A DNA stretch of 64,000 nucleotides from DASSQJ01 sp963773655 (GTDB lineage: Bacteria > Actinomycetota > Actinomycetes > Actinomycetales > Dermatophilaceae): NCBI GenBank assembly GCA_963773655.1, contig CAVZBX010000001.1, positions 1,426,001-1,490,000 of the forward strand. The letters are read 5' to 3'. The notes below the pieces were generated by a model. That model was not told the DNA's origin and did not search any database. It worked only from the letters and a program-made list of their open reading frames with translations. Positions 44,991 through 55,564 of the stretch are shown here, piece after piece. The translations under genes and the position numbers were made by a program. How positions within the stretch are numbered: position 1 is the stretch's first letter; each line of letters begins with the position of its first letter.

Positions 44991-45379
44991 CCCGCGCCGA
45001 GGTCGGCCTCACCGTCACCCACCGCCGCTACGTGCCCTACAGCCACGCCCACTACGCCGGCGACCTCGTCGACGGCGCCTACAGCCTCGCCGCCTTCGGC
45101 GACGTCGCCACCGAGATGTGCATCCGCACCGACGGCGACGAGGGGCTGTTCGCGTCGTACTCCGACGTGCAGTTCGTCGCTCCCGTCCGCGCCGGCGACG
45201 TCATCGAGGTCGAGGCCCGGCTGGTGCGCGTCGGCACGCGCTCGCGCGAGATGGCGTTCGAGGTCAGGGTCGTCGGGAGGGGCGCCCCGGAGCGCGGCGA
45301 GTCGGCGGCGGACCTGCTCGACCCCCCGCTCGTCGCGACGACCGCGCGCGGGGTCGTCGTGGTGCCGCCGGCGGGGTGA
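44987..45379 (+). CDS. kal: 3-aminobutyryl-CoA ammonia lyase Kal
   Basis: 130-residue hot-dog-fold protein removing ammonia from L-3-aminobutyryl-CoA to give crotonyl-CoA. It reads RRYVPYSHAHYAGDLVDGAY, FGDVATEMCIRTDGDEGLFA and VQFVAPVRAGDVIEVEARLV, matching the Kal family rather than a thioesterase. Position directly after kamDE with ATGA overlap supports the call. Kce, the enzyme that makes its substrate, is not in the window. Confidence 0.88.
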   Translation: MTRAEVGLTVTHRRYVPYSHAHYAGDLVDGAYSLAAFGDVATEMCIRTDGDEGLFASYSDVQFVAPVRAGDVIEVEARLVRVGTRSREMAFEVRVVGRGAPERGESAADLLDPPLVATTARGVVVVPPAG

Positions 45380-45381
45380 CC

Positions 45382-45387
45382 TACGGT
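45382..45387 (+). promoter_or_regulatory. -10 box of lnt
   Basis: TACGGT just after the kal stop, 6 nt before the GTG at 45394. Confidence 0.45.
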
Positions 45388-45393
45388 GGGCCG

Positions 45394-46959
45394 GTGCCCA
45401 CCCCGGTCCGCTCGCTGCTGCGCGTCGCCGCCGCCCTGCTGGCGGGCCTCGCGCTGTGGCTCTCCTTCCCCGACCTGGACCTGTGGTGGCTGGCACCGGT
45501 CGGTGTGGCCCTGCTCGGGGCCGCCACCCTGACCGCGGGGTTCTGGCGTGGCCTCGGGCTCGGCCTGCTCGCCGGCCTGGCGTTCTTCGTGCCCACGCTC
45601 TCCTGGTCGGGCGTCTACGTCGGTGCCCTGCCGTGGCTGGCCCTGGCGACGCTGCAGGCCCTGTACGTCGCGGGGATGTCGGGTCTCGTCGGGTTCGCCG
45701 GCAGCCGGCTGGCGGCGGCGGGCCGCACCCTCGCCGCGTACGCGCTCGTCCCGCTGGGCTGGGTCGCCCAGGAGCTGGCCCGGTCCACGACGCCGTACGG
45801 GGGCTTCCCGTGGGCCCGCCTCGCGTTCAGCCAGGCCGACAGCCCGCTCGCGCCGGTCGCCCGCCTCGGGGGAGCCCCGGGGCTCACCTTCGCGGTCGCC
45901 GTGGTCGGGACGCTGCTCCTCCTCGGCGCCGCGCTGCTCGTCCGCGGCCCCCGGAGGGCGGCCGTGGTGCCGCTGGTGCTCGCGGTCGTGGCCCTGCTCG
46001 CGCCGCAGCTGGTCCGGCTGCCGGTCGACGGGCGCACCACGGCGGTCGGCTTCGTCCAGGGCAACGTGCCGCGGGCCGGCCTCGAGTTCAACGCCGAGCG
46101 GCGGGCCGTGCTCGACAACCACGTGCGCGGCACCCTCGAGCTCGCCGAGAGCGCACCCGAGGACCTCACCCTCGTCGTCTGGCCCGAGAACGCGTCCGAC
46201 ATCGACCCCTTCCGCAACAGCGATGCCGCCGCCGCGATCCGCGACGCCCAGGAGGCCGTGGGCGTGCCGCTCGTCGTGGGGGCCGTGCTCGCGGAGCCGC
46301 CGGGGGCCTCGTCGAACGTCTCGCTGATGTACACCGGTGAGGGCCCGCCCGAGCGCTACACCAAGCTCCACCCGGTGCCGTTCGCCGAGTACATCCCGAA
46401 CCGTGAGTTCTTCGCGATGTTCACGCCCGCCGCCAACCTCGCCGGCAACTTCGTGGCCGGCACCGAGATCGGCGTCTTCGACGTGCCGGCGCCCGGCGGG
46501 TCGTACGCGGCCCTGCCCACCATCTGCTTCGAGGTGGCCTACGACCAGCTGATGCGCGACAGCGTCGCCGCCGCGGGGGAGACGGACAGCCTGCTCCTCG
46601 TGCAGACGAACAACGCCACGTTCGGGTACACCGCCGAGTCCGAGCAGCAGTTCGCGATCTCCCGCATCCGGGCGATCGAGCACGGTCGCAGCGTCGTCCA
46701 CGTCTCCACCGTGGGGGTGTCGGGGTTCGTCGCCCCCGACGGGTCGGTGACGGAGAGGACGGCCCTGTTCACCGCGGACCAGCGGGTGGCCCGGCCCGTG
46801 CTGCGGTCCGAGACGACCCCGAGCGACGTGGCCGGCCCGGTGCCCGAGCTGGTCCTCAGCGTGCTCTTCGTCGCCCTCGTCCTCGGCGGCCTCCTGGCGG
46901 GACCAGCGGCTAGGGTGGGAAGACCGCCGCCCCCGACCCCGGAACACCGTGTTGCCTGA
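45394..46959 (+). CDS. lnt: apolipoprotein N-acyltransferase
   Basis: 521-residue membrane enzyme that N-acylates the lipid-modified cysteine of lipoproteins. Six or so N-terminal spans precede a nitrilase-type domain with catalytic triad Glu268 (WPEN), Lys324 (YTKLHPVPFAEY) and Cys378 (TICFEVAYD). One C-terminal span follows. The last 11 bases overlap ppm1. In mycobacteria the two activities are adjacent or fused. A likely client in this window is the FKBP lipoprotein at 10215. Confidence 0.94.
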   Translation: MPTPVRSLLRVAAALLAGLALWLSFPDLDLWWLAPVGVALLGAATLTAGFWRGLGLGLLAGLAFFVPTLSWSGVYVGALPWLALATLQALYVAGMSGLVGFAGSRLAAAGRTLAAYALVPLGWVAQELARSTTPYGGFPWARLAFSQADSPLAPVARLGGAPGLTFAVAVVGTLLLLGAALLVRGPRRAAVVPLVLAVVALLAPQLVRLPVDGRTTAVGFVQGNVPRAGLEFNAERRAVLDNHVRGTLELAESAPEDLTLVVWPENASDIDPFRNSDAAAAIRDAQEAVGVPLVVGAVLAEPPGASSNVSLMYTGEGPPERYTKLHPVPFAEYIPNREFFAMFTPAANLAGNFVAGTEIGVFDVPAPGGSYAALPTICFEVAYDQLMRDSVAAAGETDSLLLVQTNNATFGYTAESEQQFAISRIRAIEHGRSVVHVSTVGVSGFVAPDGSVTERTALFTADQRVARPVLRSETTPSDVAGPVPELVLSVLFVALVLGGLLAGPAARVGRPPPPTPEHRVA

Positions 46960-47731
46960 GACCACCCGTGCGCCGCTGCGCCGCGTCGCCGTCCTCATCC
47001 CCACGTACAACGAGCGGGACACCCTTCCGGACGCCGTGCGCGGTGTGCGCACCGCCGTCCCCGACGCCGACGTCGTCGTGCTCGACGACGCCAGCCCGGA
47101 CGGCACGGGGGAGGTGGCCGACGCCCTCGCCGCGGACGACCCGCAGGTCCGGGTCATCCACCGCGCCGGCAAGGAGGGGCTGGGTGCCGCGTACCTCGCC
47201 GGCTTCCGCTGGGCCCTGGCCGAGGGCTACGACGCGCTCGTCGAGATGGACGCCGACGGCTCGCACCGGCCGGAGCACCTGCCGGCGCTGCTCGCGGCCG
47301 CCGAGGACGCCGACGCCGTCATCGGCTCGCGGTGGGTGCCCGGCGGCAGGGTCGTCAACTGGCCGCTGCACCGCAAGGCGCTCTCCGTCGGCGGCAACCT
47401 GTACGTGAAGGTACTGCTCGGGATGCCGGTCAACGACGCCACGGCCGGGTACCGGGTGTACCGCGCCGACGCGCTGCGGACGATGGGCCTGGACGACGTC
47501 GCCTCGCAGGGCTACTGCTTCCAGGCCGACCTCACCTGGCGGGCCGTGCGTGCCGGACTGCGCGTGGTGGAGGTGCCGATCACCTTCGTCGAGCGCGAAA
47601 TGGGCGCCTCGAAGATGAGCCGCGACATCATGACCGAGTCGCTGCGCCGGATCACCGGCTGGGGGGTCCGCCACCGGGCCGCCCAGGCCCGCGGGCTGCT
47701 GCACCGCGAGCCGGAGTGGCACCGGCTGTGA
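46949..47731 (+). CDS. ppm1: polyprenol monophosphomannose synthase
   Basis: 260-residue GT2 glycosyltransferase. It shows VAVLIPTYNERDTLPDAV, the DDASPDGT acidic site, the DxD motif in ALVEMDADGSHRPEHLP, IGSRWVPGGRVVNWPL and FVEREMGASKMSRDI. It makes mannosyl-phosphopolyprenol from GDP-mannose, the donor for lipoglycans and protein O-mannosylation. GTG start inside the end of lnt. Confidence 0.94.
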   Translation: MLPETTRAPLRRVAVLIPTYNERDTLPDAVRGVRTAVPDADVVVLDDASPDGTGEVADALAADDPQVRVIHRAGKEGLGAAYLAGFRWALAEGYDALVEMDADGSHRPEHLPALLAAAEDADAVIGSRWVPGGRVVNWPLHRKALSVGGNLYVKVLLGMPVNDATAGYRVYRADALRTMGLDDVASQGYCFQADLTWRAVRAGLRVVEVPITFVEREMGASKMSRDIMTESLRRITGWGVRHRAAQARGLLHREPEWHRL

Positions 47732-48252
47732 CCCGGACCGGCTCCACGCCGTACGCCTCCCGCCGGCGACGTGGCCGGGTGCTGCGCTGGGTCTTCGTCG
47801 CCCTGCTCGTGGTCCCGATGGTCGAGGTCGCCGTGATCGTCGCGGTCGGGCGGGCCATCGGGGGCTGGCCGACCTTCGTGCTCCTGCTCCTGGAGAGCCT
47901 GCTCGGCGCGGTCATCGTCAGGCGCGAGGGCGGCCGGTCGTGGGAGGCGCTGCGGGACGCCCTGCGCAGCGGCCGGATGCCGAGCCGCCAGCTCGCCGAC
48001 GCGGCGCTCGTCCTCGTCGGCGGCACGCTGCTGCTGACGCCGGGGTTCGTCACCGACGCCGTGGGGTTCTTCGTCATCCTGCCGTTCACGCGGCCGATCA
48101 CGAGGCGCTGGCTGGAGGCGGCCGTGGCCCGCCGGCTGCTCGGCCCGTTCGGCGAGTGGCCGGGGGACGCACCCGGGGCCGGCCGCCCCGGCCCGCCACC
48201 ACGGCCGGAGGGACCGCCGGACGTCATCCAGGGCGAGGTCGTCGACGACTGA
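47728..48252 (+). CDS. fxsA: FxsA family membrane protein
   Basis: 174 residues with three to four spans: LRWVFVALLVVPMVEVAVIV, GWPTFVLLLLESLLGAVIVR and LVLVGGTLLLTPGFVTDAVG with FFVILPFTRPITRR, the FxsA/UPF0716 pattern. The C-terminus is Pro/Gly-rich. The family suppresses phage F exclusion in E. coli when overproduced; its normal role is unknown. GTG overlaps the ppm1 stop. Confidence 0.9.
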   Translation: MTRTGSTPYASRRRRGRVLRWVFVALLVVPMVEVAVIVAVGRAIGGWPTFVLLLLESLLGAVIVRREGGRSWEALRDALRSGRMPSRQLADAALVLVGGTLLLTPGFVTDAVGFFVILPFTRPITRRWLEAAVARRLLGPFGEWPGDAPGAGRPGPPPRPEGPPDVIQGEVVDD

Positions 48253-48274
48253 CGCGACCGTCCCCCGGACGCGG

Positions 48275-48308
48275 ACGTGCCGGGCACCCCGTGGGGCGCC
48301 CGGCACGT
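48275..48308. terminator. strong hairpin between convergent fxsA and rbpA
   Basis: 11-bp arms ACGTGCCGGGC and GCCCGGCACGT, with an inner CCCC-GT-GGGG stem. It lies between two convergent stop codons and can serve both strands. Confidence 0.7.
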
Positions 48309-48318
48309 GACGCAGTGG

Positions 48319-48681
48319 TCAGGCGGTCTTCTTCTTGCGGGGCTTCTCGCCGCGGGACTCGCGCAGGAGGGTCAGCCGCTCCTCGAGGAGCTCCTCGAGC
48401 TCCGGGATGGACCGGCGCTCCAGCAGCATGTCCCAGTGGGTGCGCTGGTGCTTGACGGCCTTGGGCTCCGGCTGCGGCCCTTCGCCCTGGAGCTTGGCCT
48501 CGGCACCGCACCGGCACTCCCAGGTGGGCGGCACGTCGGCCTCGACCGAGAAGGGAAGCTCGATCCGGTGCCCGTTGGGGCACAGGTACGTGGTGATGCG
48601 GCGCTCCGAGGGCACGACGTTGTCGTCGGTCTCCATGCTGAGCGCACCGAGACGGCTGCCGCGCAGGCTGCGTTCTGCCAT
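48319..48681 (-). CDS. rbpA: RNA polymerase-binding protein RbpA
   Basis: 120 residues. The core domain holds ITTYLCPNGHRIELPFSVEA and WECRCGAEAKL. These are followed by the basic linker and a C-terminal sigma-interaction domain HWDMLLERRSIPELEELLEE that binds the principal sigma factor and stabilises open complexes. The N-terminal MAERSLRGSRLGALSMETDD is the family tail. A SigR/SigH-type promoter lies 63-88 bases upstream, in line with rbpA being a disulfide-stress gene in Streptomyces. Confidence 0.96.
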   Translation of the reverse strand: MAERSLRGSRLGALSMETDDNVVPSERRITTYLCPNGHRIELPFSVEADVPPTWECRCGAEAKLQGEGPQPEPKAVKHQRTHWDMLLERRSIPELEELLEERLTLLRESRGEKPRKKKTA

Positions 48682-48743
48682 GGGTGGGTCTCCCGAGTCT
48701 GTGGTTCCCGAGGGGTGAGGCGCCCGGTCGGGTTGTGCGGGTG

Positions 48744-48769
48744 AACGCACGACAGGAGTTCGTTGTTCC
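48744..48769 (-). promoter_or_regulatory. SigR/SigH-type promoter of rbpA
   Basis: Minus strand: GGAAC at 48769-48765, an 18-nt spacer, then GTT at 48746-48744. This is the oxidative-stress ECF promoter form GGAAY-N18-GTT, leaving a leader of roughly 55 nt. Confidence 0.65.
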
Positions 48770-48794
48770 GCACCGGTCAAGATGCCGCCGTGAA

Positions 48795-48812
48795 GTGTGA
48801 GGTGAGTCACAC
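48795..48812. promoter_or_regulatory. CRP/GlxR-type operator
   Basis: Perfect inverted repeat GTGTGA-N6-TCACAC, containing the full TGTGA-N6-TCACA consensus of cAMP receptor proteins. It is centred about 90 bases before the MFS promoter and 35 bases upstream of the rbpA -35 element. Confidence 0.7.
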
Positions 48813-48892
48813 GATGGTGGCCGGGGGCCCGGCGATGCCGTCGGGCCGGCGCGACCTGCGCGTCGCGGCACCGGAGCGGGCCCCGACGACGA

Positions 48893-48898
48893 TACCGT
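48893..48898 (+). promoter_or_regulatory. -10 box of the MFS transporter gene
   Basis: TACCGT, 6 nt before the GTG at 48905. Confidence 0.45.
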
Positions 48899-48904
48899 CC
48901 GGTC

Positions 48905-50260
48905 GTGACGACCCCTGCCCCGGTCCCGAGCGACCTCACCGGCCCGTCGGCCCTCGACGTCGCCCCTCCCACCGTGAAGCGGCGGGTGCTGGCGTGGGGG
49001 ATGTGGGACTGGGGCACCCAGCCGTTCAACACCGTGATCACCACCTTCGTGTTCTCGGTCTACATCACGTCGGAGAGCTTCGGCGCCACGAACACCACCT
49101 CCACCTCGCTCGCGGTGTCGACCGCGCTCGCCGGGCTGTTCGTCGCGGTGCTCGCCCCGGTCCTGGGCCAGAACTCGGACCGTTCCGGCCGCACCGTCCG
49201 CAACCTGCGCTGGCTGACCTGGCTGCTCGCCGGCCTCTCCGCGGCCCTGTTCGTCGTCCGGCCCGAGCCGTCCTTCCTCTGGGTGGGGCTGGGCCTGCTC
49301 GCCGTCGGCTCGGTCGTCTCCGAGATCGCCGGCGTCAACTACAACTCCACCATCGACCAGGTCGCGACGAACCGCACCGTGGGCCGGGTCTCCGGCTTCG
49401 GCTGGGGGATGGGGTACCTCGGCGGGATCTTCGTCCTGCTCCTCATCTACTTCCTCTTCATCCAGCCCGACGTCGGCCTCTTCGGGGTGACCGGCGAGGA
49501 CGGCATGGACATCCGCGTCTCGATGCTCGTGTGCGGCCTGTGGACCCTGCTCTTCACCGTGCCCGCCTTCCTCGTGCTGAGGGACCGGGCCGTGGAGCGG
49601 GTGCCACGGGTGGGGGTCGCCCAGTCCTACCGGCTGGTGTGGCGCTCGATCACCGGGCTCTGGCGGGTCTCGCGGCACACGGTCTACTTCCTCCTCGCCT
49701 CGGCGCTGTTCCGTGACGGCCTCGCGGGGGTCTTCGCGTTCGGCGCCGTGCTCGCCGCCGGCACCTTCGGGATGTCGGCAGCCGACGTCATCGTCTTCGG
49801 CGCCGCGGCCAACATCGTCGCCGGGCTCGCGACGATGGCGTTCGGGATGCTCGACGACCGGCTCGGCCCCAAGCGGGTCATCCTCATCTCGCTCGGCTCG
49901 CTCGTCGTCCTCGGGGTGCTCATCTTCGTGCTCCACGACGGCGGCACCGGGGTGTTCTGGGTGCTGGGGCTGCTCATGACGGTCTTCGTGGGGCCGGCGC
50001 AGGCGGCCTCGCGCAGCTTCCTCGCCCGACTCATCCCCGAGGGCAAGGGCGGGGAGATCTTCGGCCTCTACGCCACGACCGGGCGGGTCGTCTCGTTCCT
50101 GTCACCCGCCGCGTTCGGCCTCTTCATCGCCCTCGGGGCGTGGGTCACCGGTGCCGAGAACACCCAGTACTGGGGGATCCTCGGGATCGTCCTGATCCTC
50201 GCGGCCGGGTTCGCGGTCATGCTCCCGGTCAAGGAGCACGGCGAGCACACCGTGTCCTGA
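48905..50260 (+). CDS. MFS transporter, UMF1/Atg22-like
   Basis: 451 residues with about 11-12 spans. The opening RRVLAWGMWDWGTQPFNTVI is the UMF1 signature (WAxYDWANxxF type), and NSDRSGRTVRNLRWLT is the loop-2 motif. Charged loops GMLDDRLGPKRV and LIPEGKGGEIFGLYATTGRV are also typical. Substrate unknown; yeast Atg22 exports amino acids from the vacuole. A perfect CRP site upstream suggests carbon or cAMP control. It converges with the carboxypeptidase gene. Confidence 0.9.
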   Translation: MTTPAPVPSDLTGPSALDVAPPTVKRRVLAWGMWDWGTQPFNTVITTFVFSVYITSESFGATNTTSTSLAVSTALAGLFVAVLAPVLGQNSDRSGRTVRNLRWLTWLLAGLSAALFVVRPEPSFLWVGLGLLAVGSVVSEIAGVNYNSTIDQVATNRTVGRVSGFGWGMGYLGGIFVLLLIYFLFIQPDVGLFGVTGEDGMDIRVSMLVCGLWTLLFTVPAFLVLRDRAVERVPRVGVAQSYRLVWRSITGLWRVSRHTVYFLLASALFRDGLAGVFAFGAVLAAGTFGMSAADVIVFGAAANIVAGLATMAFGMLDDRLGPKRVILISLGSLVVLGVLIFVLHDGGTGVFWVLGLLMTVFVGPAQAASRSFLARLIPEGKGGEIFGLYATTGRVVSFLSPAAFGLFIALGAWVTGAENTQYWGILGIVLILAAGFAVMLPVKEHGEHTVS

Positions 50261-50267
50261 CCCCCGG

Positions 50268-51746
50268 TCAGCCTGCGTACTCCCAGTGCCACGGCTCGGG
50301 GAGGGAGCCGCCGGCCGAGGCCCACGACGGGTGGAACCAGCCGTAGAGCGGGGCGTTCTGGCGCATCCAGTGGTGGACGGCGGAGCCGAAGTCCTCGACG
50401 CCGCCGCAGAGGTCGACCGCCATGCCCACACCGTGGCGGGAGGTGCCGGGTGTGGCGGCCCAGGAGCCGCGCGCGGTCTTGACGGCGAGCTGCTCCGGAA
50501 GCGAGCGGTAGGAGTCGGTGATGCACAGCGGCGTGCCGGTCTGCGCGGCGTAGGCCTTGCTCATGGCGCTGAACGAGGCGGCGGCACCCGGGGCGAGCCG
50601 CTCGCCCTCGGCCCCCCACACCGGGCAGAGGGCACCGGCGGGCAGCATGCCGTTGGGGTGCACGTCGTCGTCGTCGGAGCAGGGCTTGCCGATGTCGGCG
50701 GTCTCCAGGACCGAGGCGCTCAGCGCGTCACGGAGCCGCTGGGCCGCGGCCTTCGCCCCGGGCGTGCGGGCGCCGACGAGGATGCTCGCCACCGGGCCGG
50801 CCTTCTCGACCTCGGCCATCTGCAGCTCTCGCAGCGCCCCGATCCTGCGCCGCTGCTCGCGGACGACCTTGTCGAGCTTCTTCTTGTCGGCCTCGATCCG
50901 AGTGCGCGCCTCCCGGGCCACGGTGCTGGCCTCGTCGGCGGCGGCGCTGAGCCGGACCTGCTCGGCGGTGAGGATGCGGACGTCCTGGAGCGCGCGGGTG
51001 CGCTGGTCGGTGATGTAGGAGAGGTCGCCGAGCGGGTCGCCGATCTCGTCGGGCTCGGTCTCGAGGGCGTCGAGCATGCCGGCGAGGTCGGAGTCGCCGC
51101 CGCCGCTGCTGTAGACGTCGAAGACCCAGTCCTGCACGATGGCGCGGGCGGCCGCGAGCCGATCCTCGAGCCGGCGCAGCCCGGCACGGGCGTCCTCGGC
51201 CTCCTGGGTGGCGGCCCGTTCGGTCTCGCGTGCCTCGACGAGGGACTCCAGGAGGGCGTTGGAGCGGTCGGAGAGCACGTCCATCCGGCGCATCGCACCG
51301 GCGACCTCGGAGTTGGAGGACTCCAGGACGGAGGAGATCCGGTCGGCCTCGGCGATCTGCGCGAGGAGGAACGCGCCCGAGAGCGGCTCGGGGTGCTCCG
51401 GCTCGGCGTGCCCCTCGTCCGGGTTCTGGGACCACGAGGTGGAGGGGTCCGGGTCGCCCGTCGTCGCCCCCGTGCTGCTCGGGGTGCGGGTGCCGGACGA
51501 CGTCGTGCGGGTCGGGGAGGCGGAGGTCGTGGTGGCCGTGGCCGTGGGGGAGGGGCTCGCCGTGGCGGTGGGCTCGCTCGTCGTCGTGACCGCGTCGGCC
51601 GAGAGGGTGCTGGGCGGCTCGGGGTCGTCGGCGAGTGCGGGCGCCGGGGCCACCAGGGCGACGACCACCGTCGACACCGCCGCCACGACCCACCGGGCCG
51701 AGGCCCGCGGACCACTGGTTGAAGGCACCACGAACTCGTTTCTCAC
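50268..51746 (-). CDS. secreted coiled-coil D-Ala-D-Ala carboxypeptidase (M15B/VanY)
   Basis: 492 residues. A signal peptide (SARWVVAAVSTVVVALVAPA, cleavage near APALADD) precedes a Ser/Thr/Pro-rich linker (about 45-100). A long coiled coil follows (about 120-300; VAGAMRRMDVLSDRSNALLE, ADKKKLDKVVREQRRRIGAL), then a VanY domain with the zinc motif SRHGVGMAVDLCG, ITDSYRSLPEQ and the final WHWEYAG. The coiled coil resembles that of peptidoglycan hydrolases such as RipA or EnvC activators, so a role in septal wall trimming is plausible. The start is probably GTG 51746; a TATCGT box at about 51800 would give a 50-nt leader. Confidence 0.85.
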   Translation of the reverse strand: MRNEFVVPSTSGPRASARWVVAAVSTVVVALVAPAPALADDPEPPSTLSADAVTTTSEPTATASPSPTATATTTSASPTRTTSSGTRTPSSTGATTGDPDPSTSWSQNPDEGHAEPEHPEPLSGAFLLAQIAEADRISSVLESSNSEVAGAMRRMDVLSDRSNALLESLVEARETERAATQEAEDARAGLRRLEDRLAAARAIVQDWVFDVYSSGGGDSDLAGMLDALETEPDEIGDPLGDLSYITDQRTRALQDVRILTAEQVRLSAAADEASTVAREARTRIEADKKKLDKVVREQRRRIGALRELQMAEVEKAGPVASILVGARTPGAKAAAQRLRDALSASVLETADIGKPCSDDDDVHPNGMLPAGALCPVWGAEGERLAPGAAASFSAMSKAYAAQTGTPLCITDSYRSLPEQLAVKTARGSWAATPGTSRHGVGMAVDLCGGVEDFGSAVHHWMRQNAPLYGWFHPSWASAGGSLPEPWHWEYAG

Positions 51747-51995
51747 CGCCAGGACCCCGGGGGGCCCGCCGAACGCCCTGCTTCGTCCGACGCCCCCACG
51801 ATAGACATCCTGCTCCTCCCGCAACAGCCACCCGGAGAAACTCGTCCGTTCGGGCCACCGGCGCCTCGTCCACAGGCCACGCCGGCGCCGCGTGCCGTCC
51901 ACAGGGCGGCCGCCGCTGGTGGCGGCGCCCTCGGCCCGGGACGAGGATCGTGGCACCTGCCGCCGGAGGGGGCGGCGGGGGAGGGGAGGACCGGC

Positions 51996-52319
51996 ATGGA
52001 CTACGCGAACTCGGTGCGTCTCGTCGGCCGGGTGAGCGCGGCGGGGGAGCCGCGCCGGCTGCCGAGCGGCGACACGGTGCACGTGCTGCGGGTCGTCGTC
52101 CCGCGCACTGCCGCGGGCGGGCGGCGCGGCGGGGTCGACACGATCGACGTCGCGTGCTGGAGCCCCGGCGTGCGCCGCACCGCGGCCCGGCTCGACGTCG
52201 ACGACCACGTCGAGGTCGAGGGCAGTCTCCGACGCCGGTTCTTCCGCTCCGGCGCCGGGGTCGGCAGCCGCTACGAGGTGGAGGCCCGGCGGGTGCGGCG
52301 CACGGGGGCGCCGCGGTGA
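51996..52319 (+). CDS. SSB-like single-stranded-DNA-binding protein
   Basis: 107 residues, one OB fold only: NSVRLVGRVSAAGEPRRLPS, VHVLRVVVPR, DTIDVACWSPGVRRTAARLD and DDHVEVEGSLRRRFFR. It lacks the acidic C-terminal tip of canonical SSB that recruits repair proteins, so it is an accessory paralogue. Ribosome site GGGAGGA precedes the ATG. It lies 78 bases before a UvrA paralogue. Confidence 0.8.
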   Translation: MDYANSVRLVGRVSAAGEPRRLPSGDTVHVLRVVVPRTAAGGRRGGVDTIDVACWSPGVRRTAARLDVDDHVEVEGSLRRRFFRSGAGVGSRYEVEARRVRRTGAPR

Positions 52320-52397
52320 CCCGGCCGGCCGGGGTGCCGTCGTGGCACGATCGACCCGCGCGGGAGGAGCCGCGACCGGCCGAGGCGAGGGAGCGCG

Positions 52398-54776
<2,379 letters not shown>

Positions 54777-54865
54777 GCGGCCGGACGAGGAGGGCGAGAG
54801 CCGCCGACGGTTCCTGTGCGGAGGACCGGGAGCGCTCCGGGCCGCTGGGCCGCCCACCCCGGTGA

Positions 54866-54893
54866 AACGCCGATAATCGACATTATGTCATTT
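54866..54893. other. dif chromosome-dimer resolution site (XerC/XerD)
   Basis: 28 bases in the layout 11-6-11. The left arm ends CGCCGATAAT, the centre is CG plus flanks and the right arm begins ACATTATGTCA. This matches, from memory, the actinobacterial dif consensus (TTSRCCGATAAT-VN-ACATTATGTCAAGT) at about 24 of 28 positions, with mismatches only at the outer ends. It is the most AT-rich stretch for kilobases, lies in a 206-base gene-free gap and sits where GGGGGAG polarity reverses. Confidence 0.8.
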
Positions 54894-54982
54894 CCGTCGA
54901 GCCGGACCGACGCGTCCTCCTCCCCTGGGGCACCTCGGTGCGGGTGCGCCGCCGACCGGACACCTCGGGGGACGGTGCGTCC

Positions 54983-55564
54983 TCATCCGGCGGAGTCGGA
55001 GGCGGTGACCGAGGGCTCCGCCCCCCGGCGCGCACCCCGGCCGGTGTGGGTCGACCGGGTCCCGACGTACTCCTCGGGGTCCTTGTCCTCGGGCGGGACG
55101 CCGTGCGCGGCGTGCTGCGCCTGGAACCGCAGGAACTGCACGGCGATCTCGTGCCGGAGCTCCAGGGTGGCCTGCTGCCGGAAGTCGGCGAGGTCCTGAC
55201 GCTCCTCCTCTCCCATGTGGTCGCTGTTCTCGGTGTTCGCGTCGACGACCGCCGTCCACCACGCCTCGGAGCCCACCTCCTCGTCGGCCACCCGGCGGAT
55301 GGCCGCCCGGAGGTCGTTGTGGTCCTTGACCGCGTCCTCCACCTCCTCCTCGGCGCTGTCGGCGTCCGCGGCGCCGGTCCCGAGGTCGAGCAGGTGCGGG
55401 TAGAAGTAGCGCTCCTCGGCCTCGGCATGGGTCTCGAGGAGGACGGCGAGGCGCTCCCACAGCGCCGCCAGGCCGTCGCGGTCCTCGCGCGGCCACTCCT
55501 CGAGCTGGGCGAAGCCCCGGCGCTGCTCGGCGTGCTGGTGCTGGATGATCTCGGTCACGTCCAC
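54983..55564 (-). CDS. hemerythrin domain protein
   Basis: 193 residues, four-helix hemerythrin-like fold. The candidate di-iron ligands are His in EIIQHQHAEQR, HAEAEERYFYPHLL, KDHNDLRAAIRR and an NSDHMGEEERQDLADF helix. The C-terminal 35 residues are polar and probably disordered. Such proteins bind O2, NO or iron in the cytosol. Its GTG start is preceded by AGAGGA. First gene right of dif. Confidence 0.88.
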   Translation of the reverse strand: MDVTEIIQHQHAEQRRGFAQLEEWPREDRDGLAALWERLAVLLETHAEAEERYFYPHLLDLGTGAADADSAEEEVEDAVKDHNDLRAAIRRVADEEVGSEAWWTAVVDANTENSDHMGEEERQDLADFRQQATLELRHEIAVQFLRFQAQHAAHGVPPEDKDPEEYVGTRSTHTGRGARRGAEPSVTASDSAG

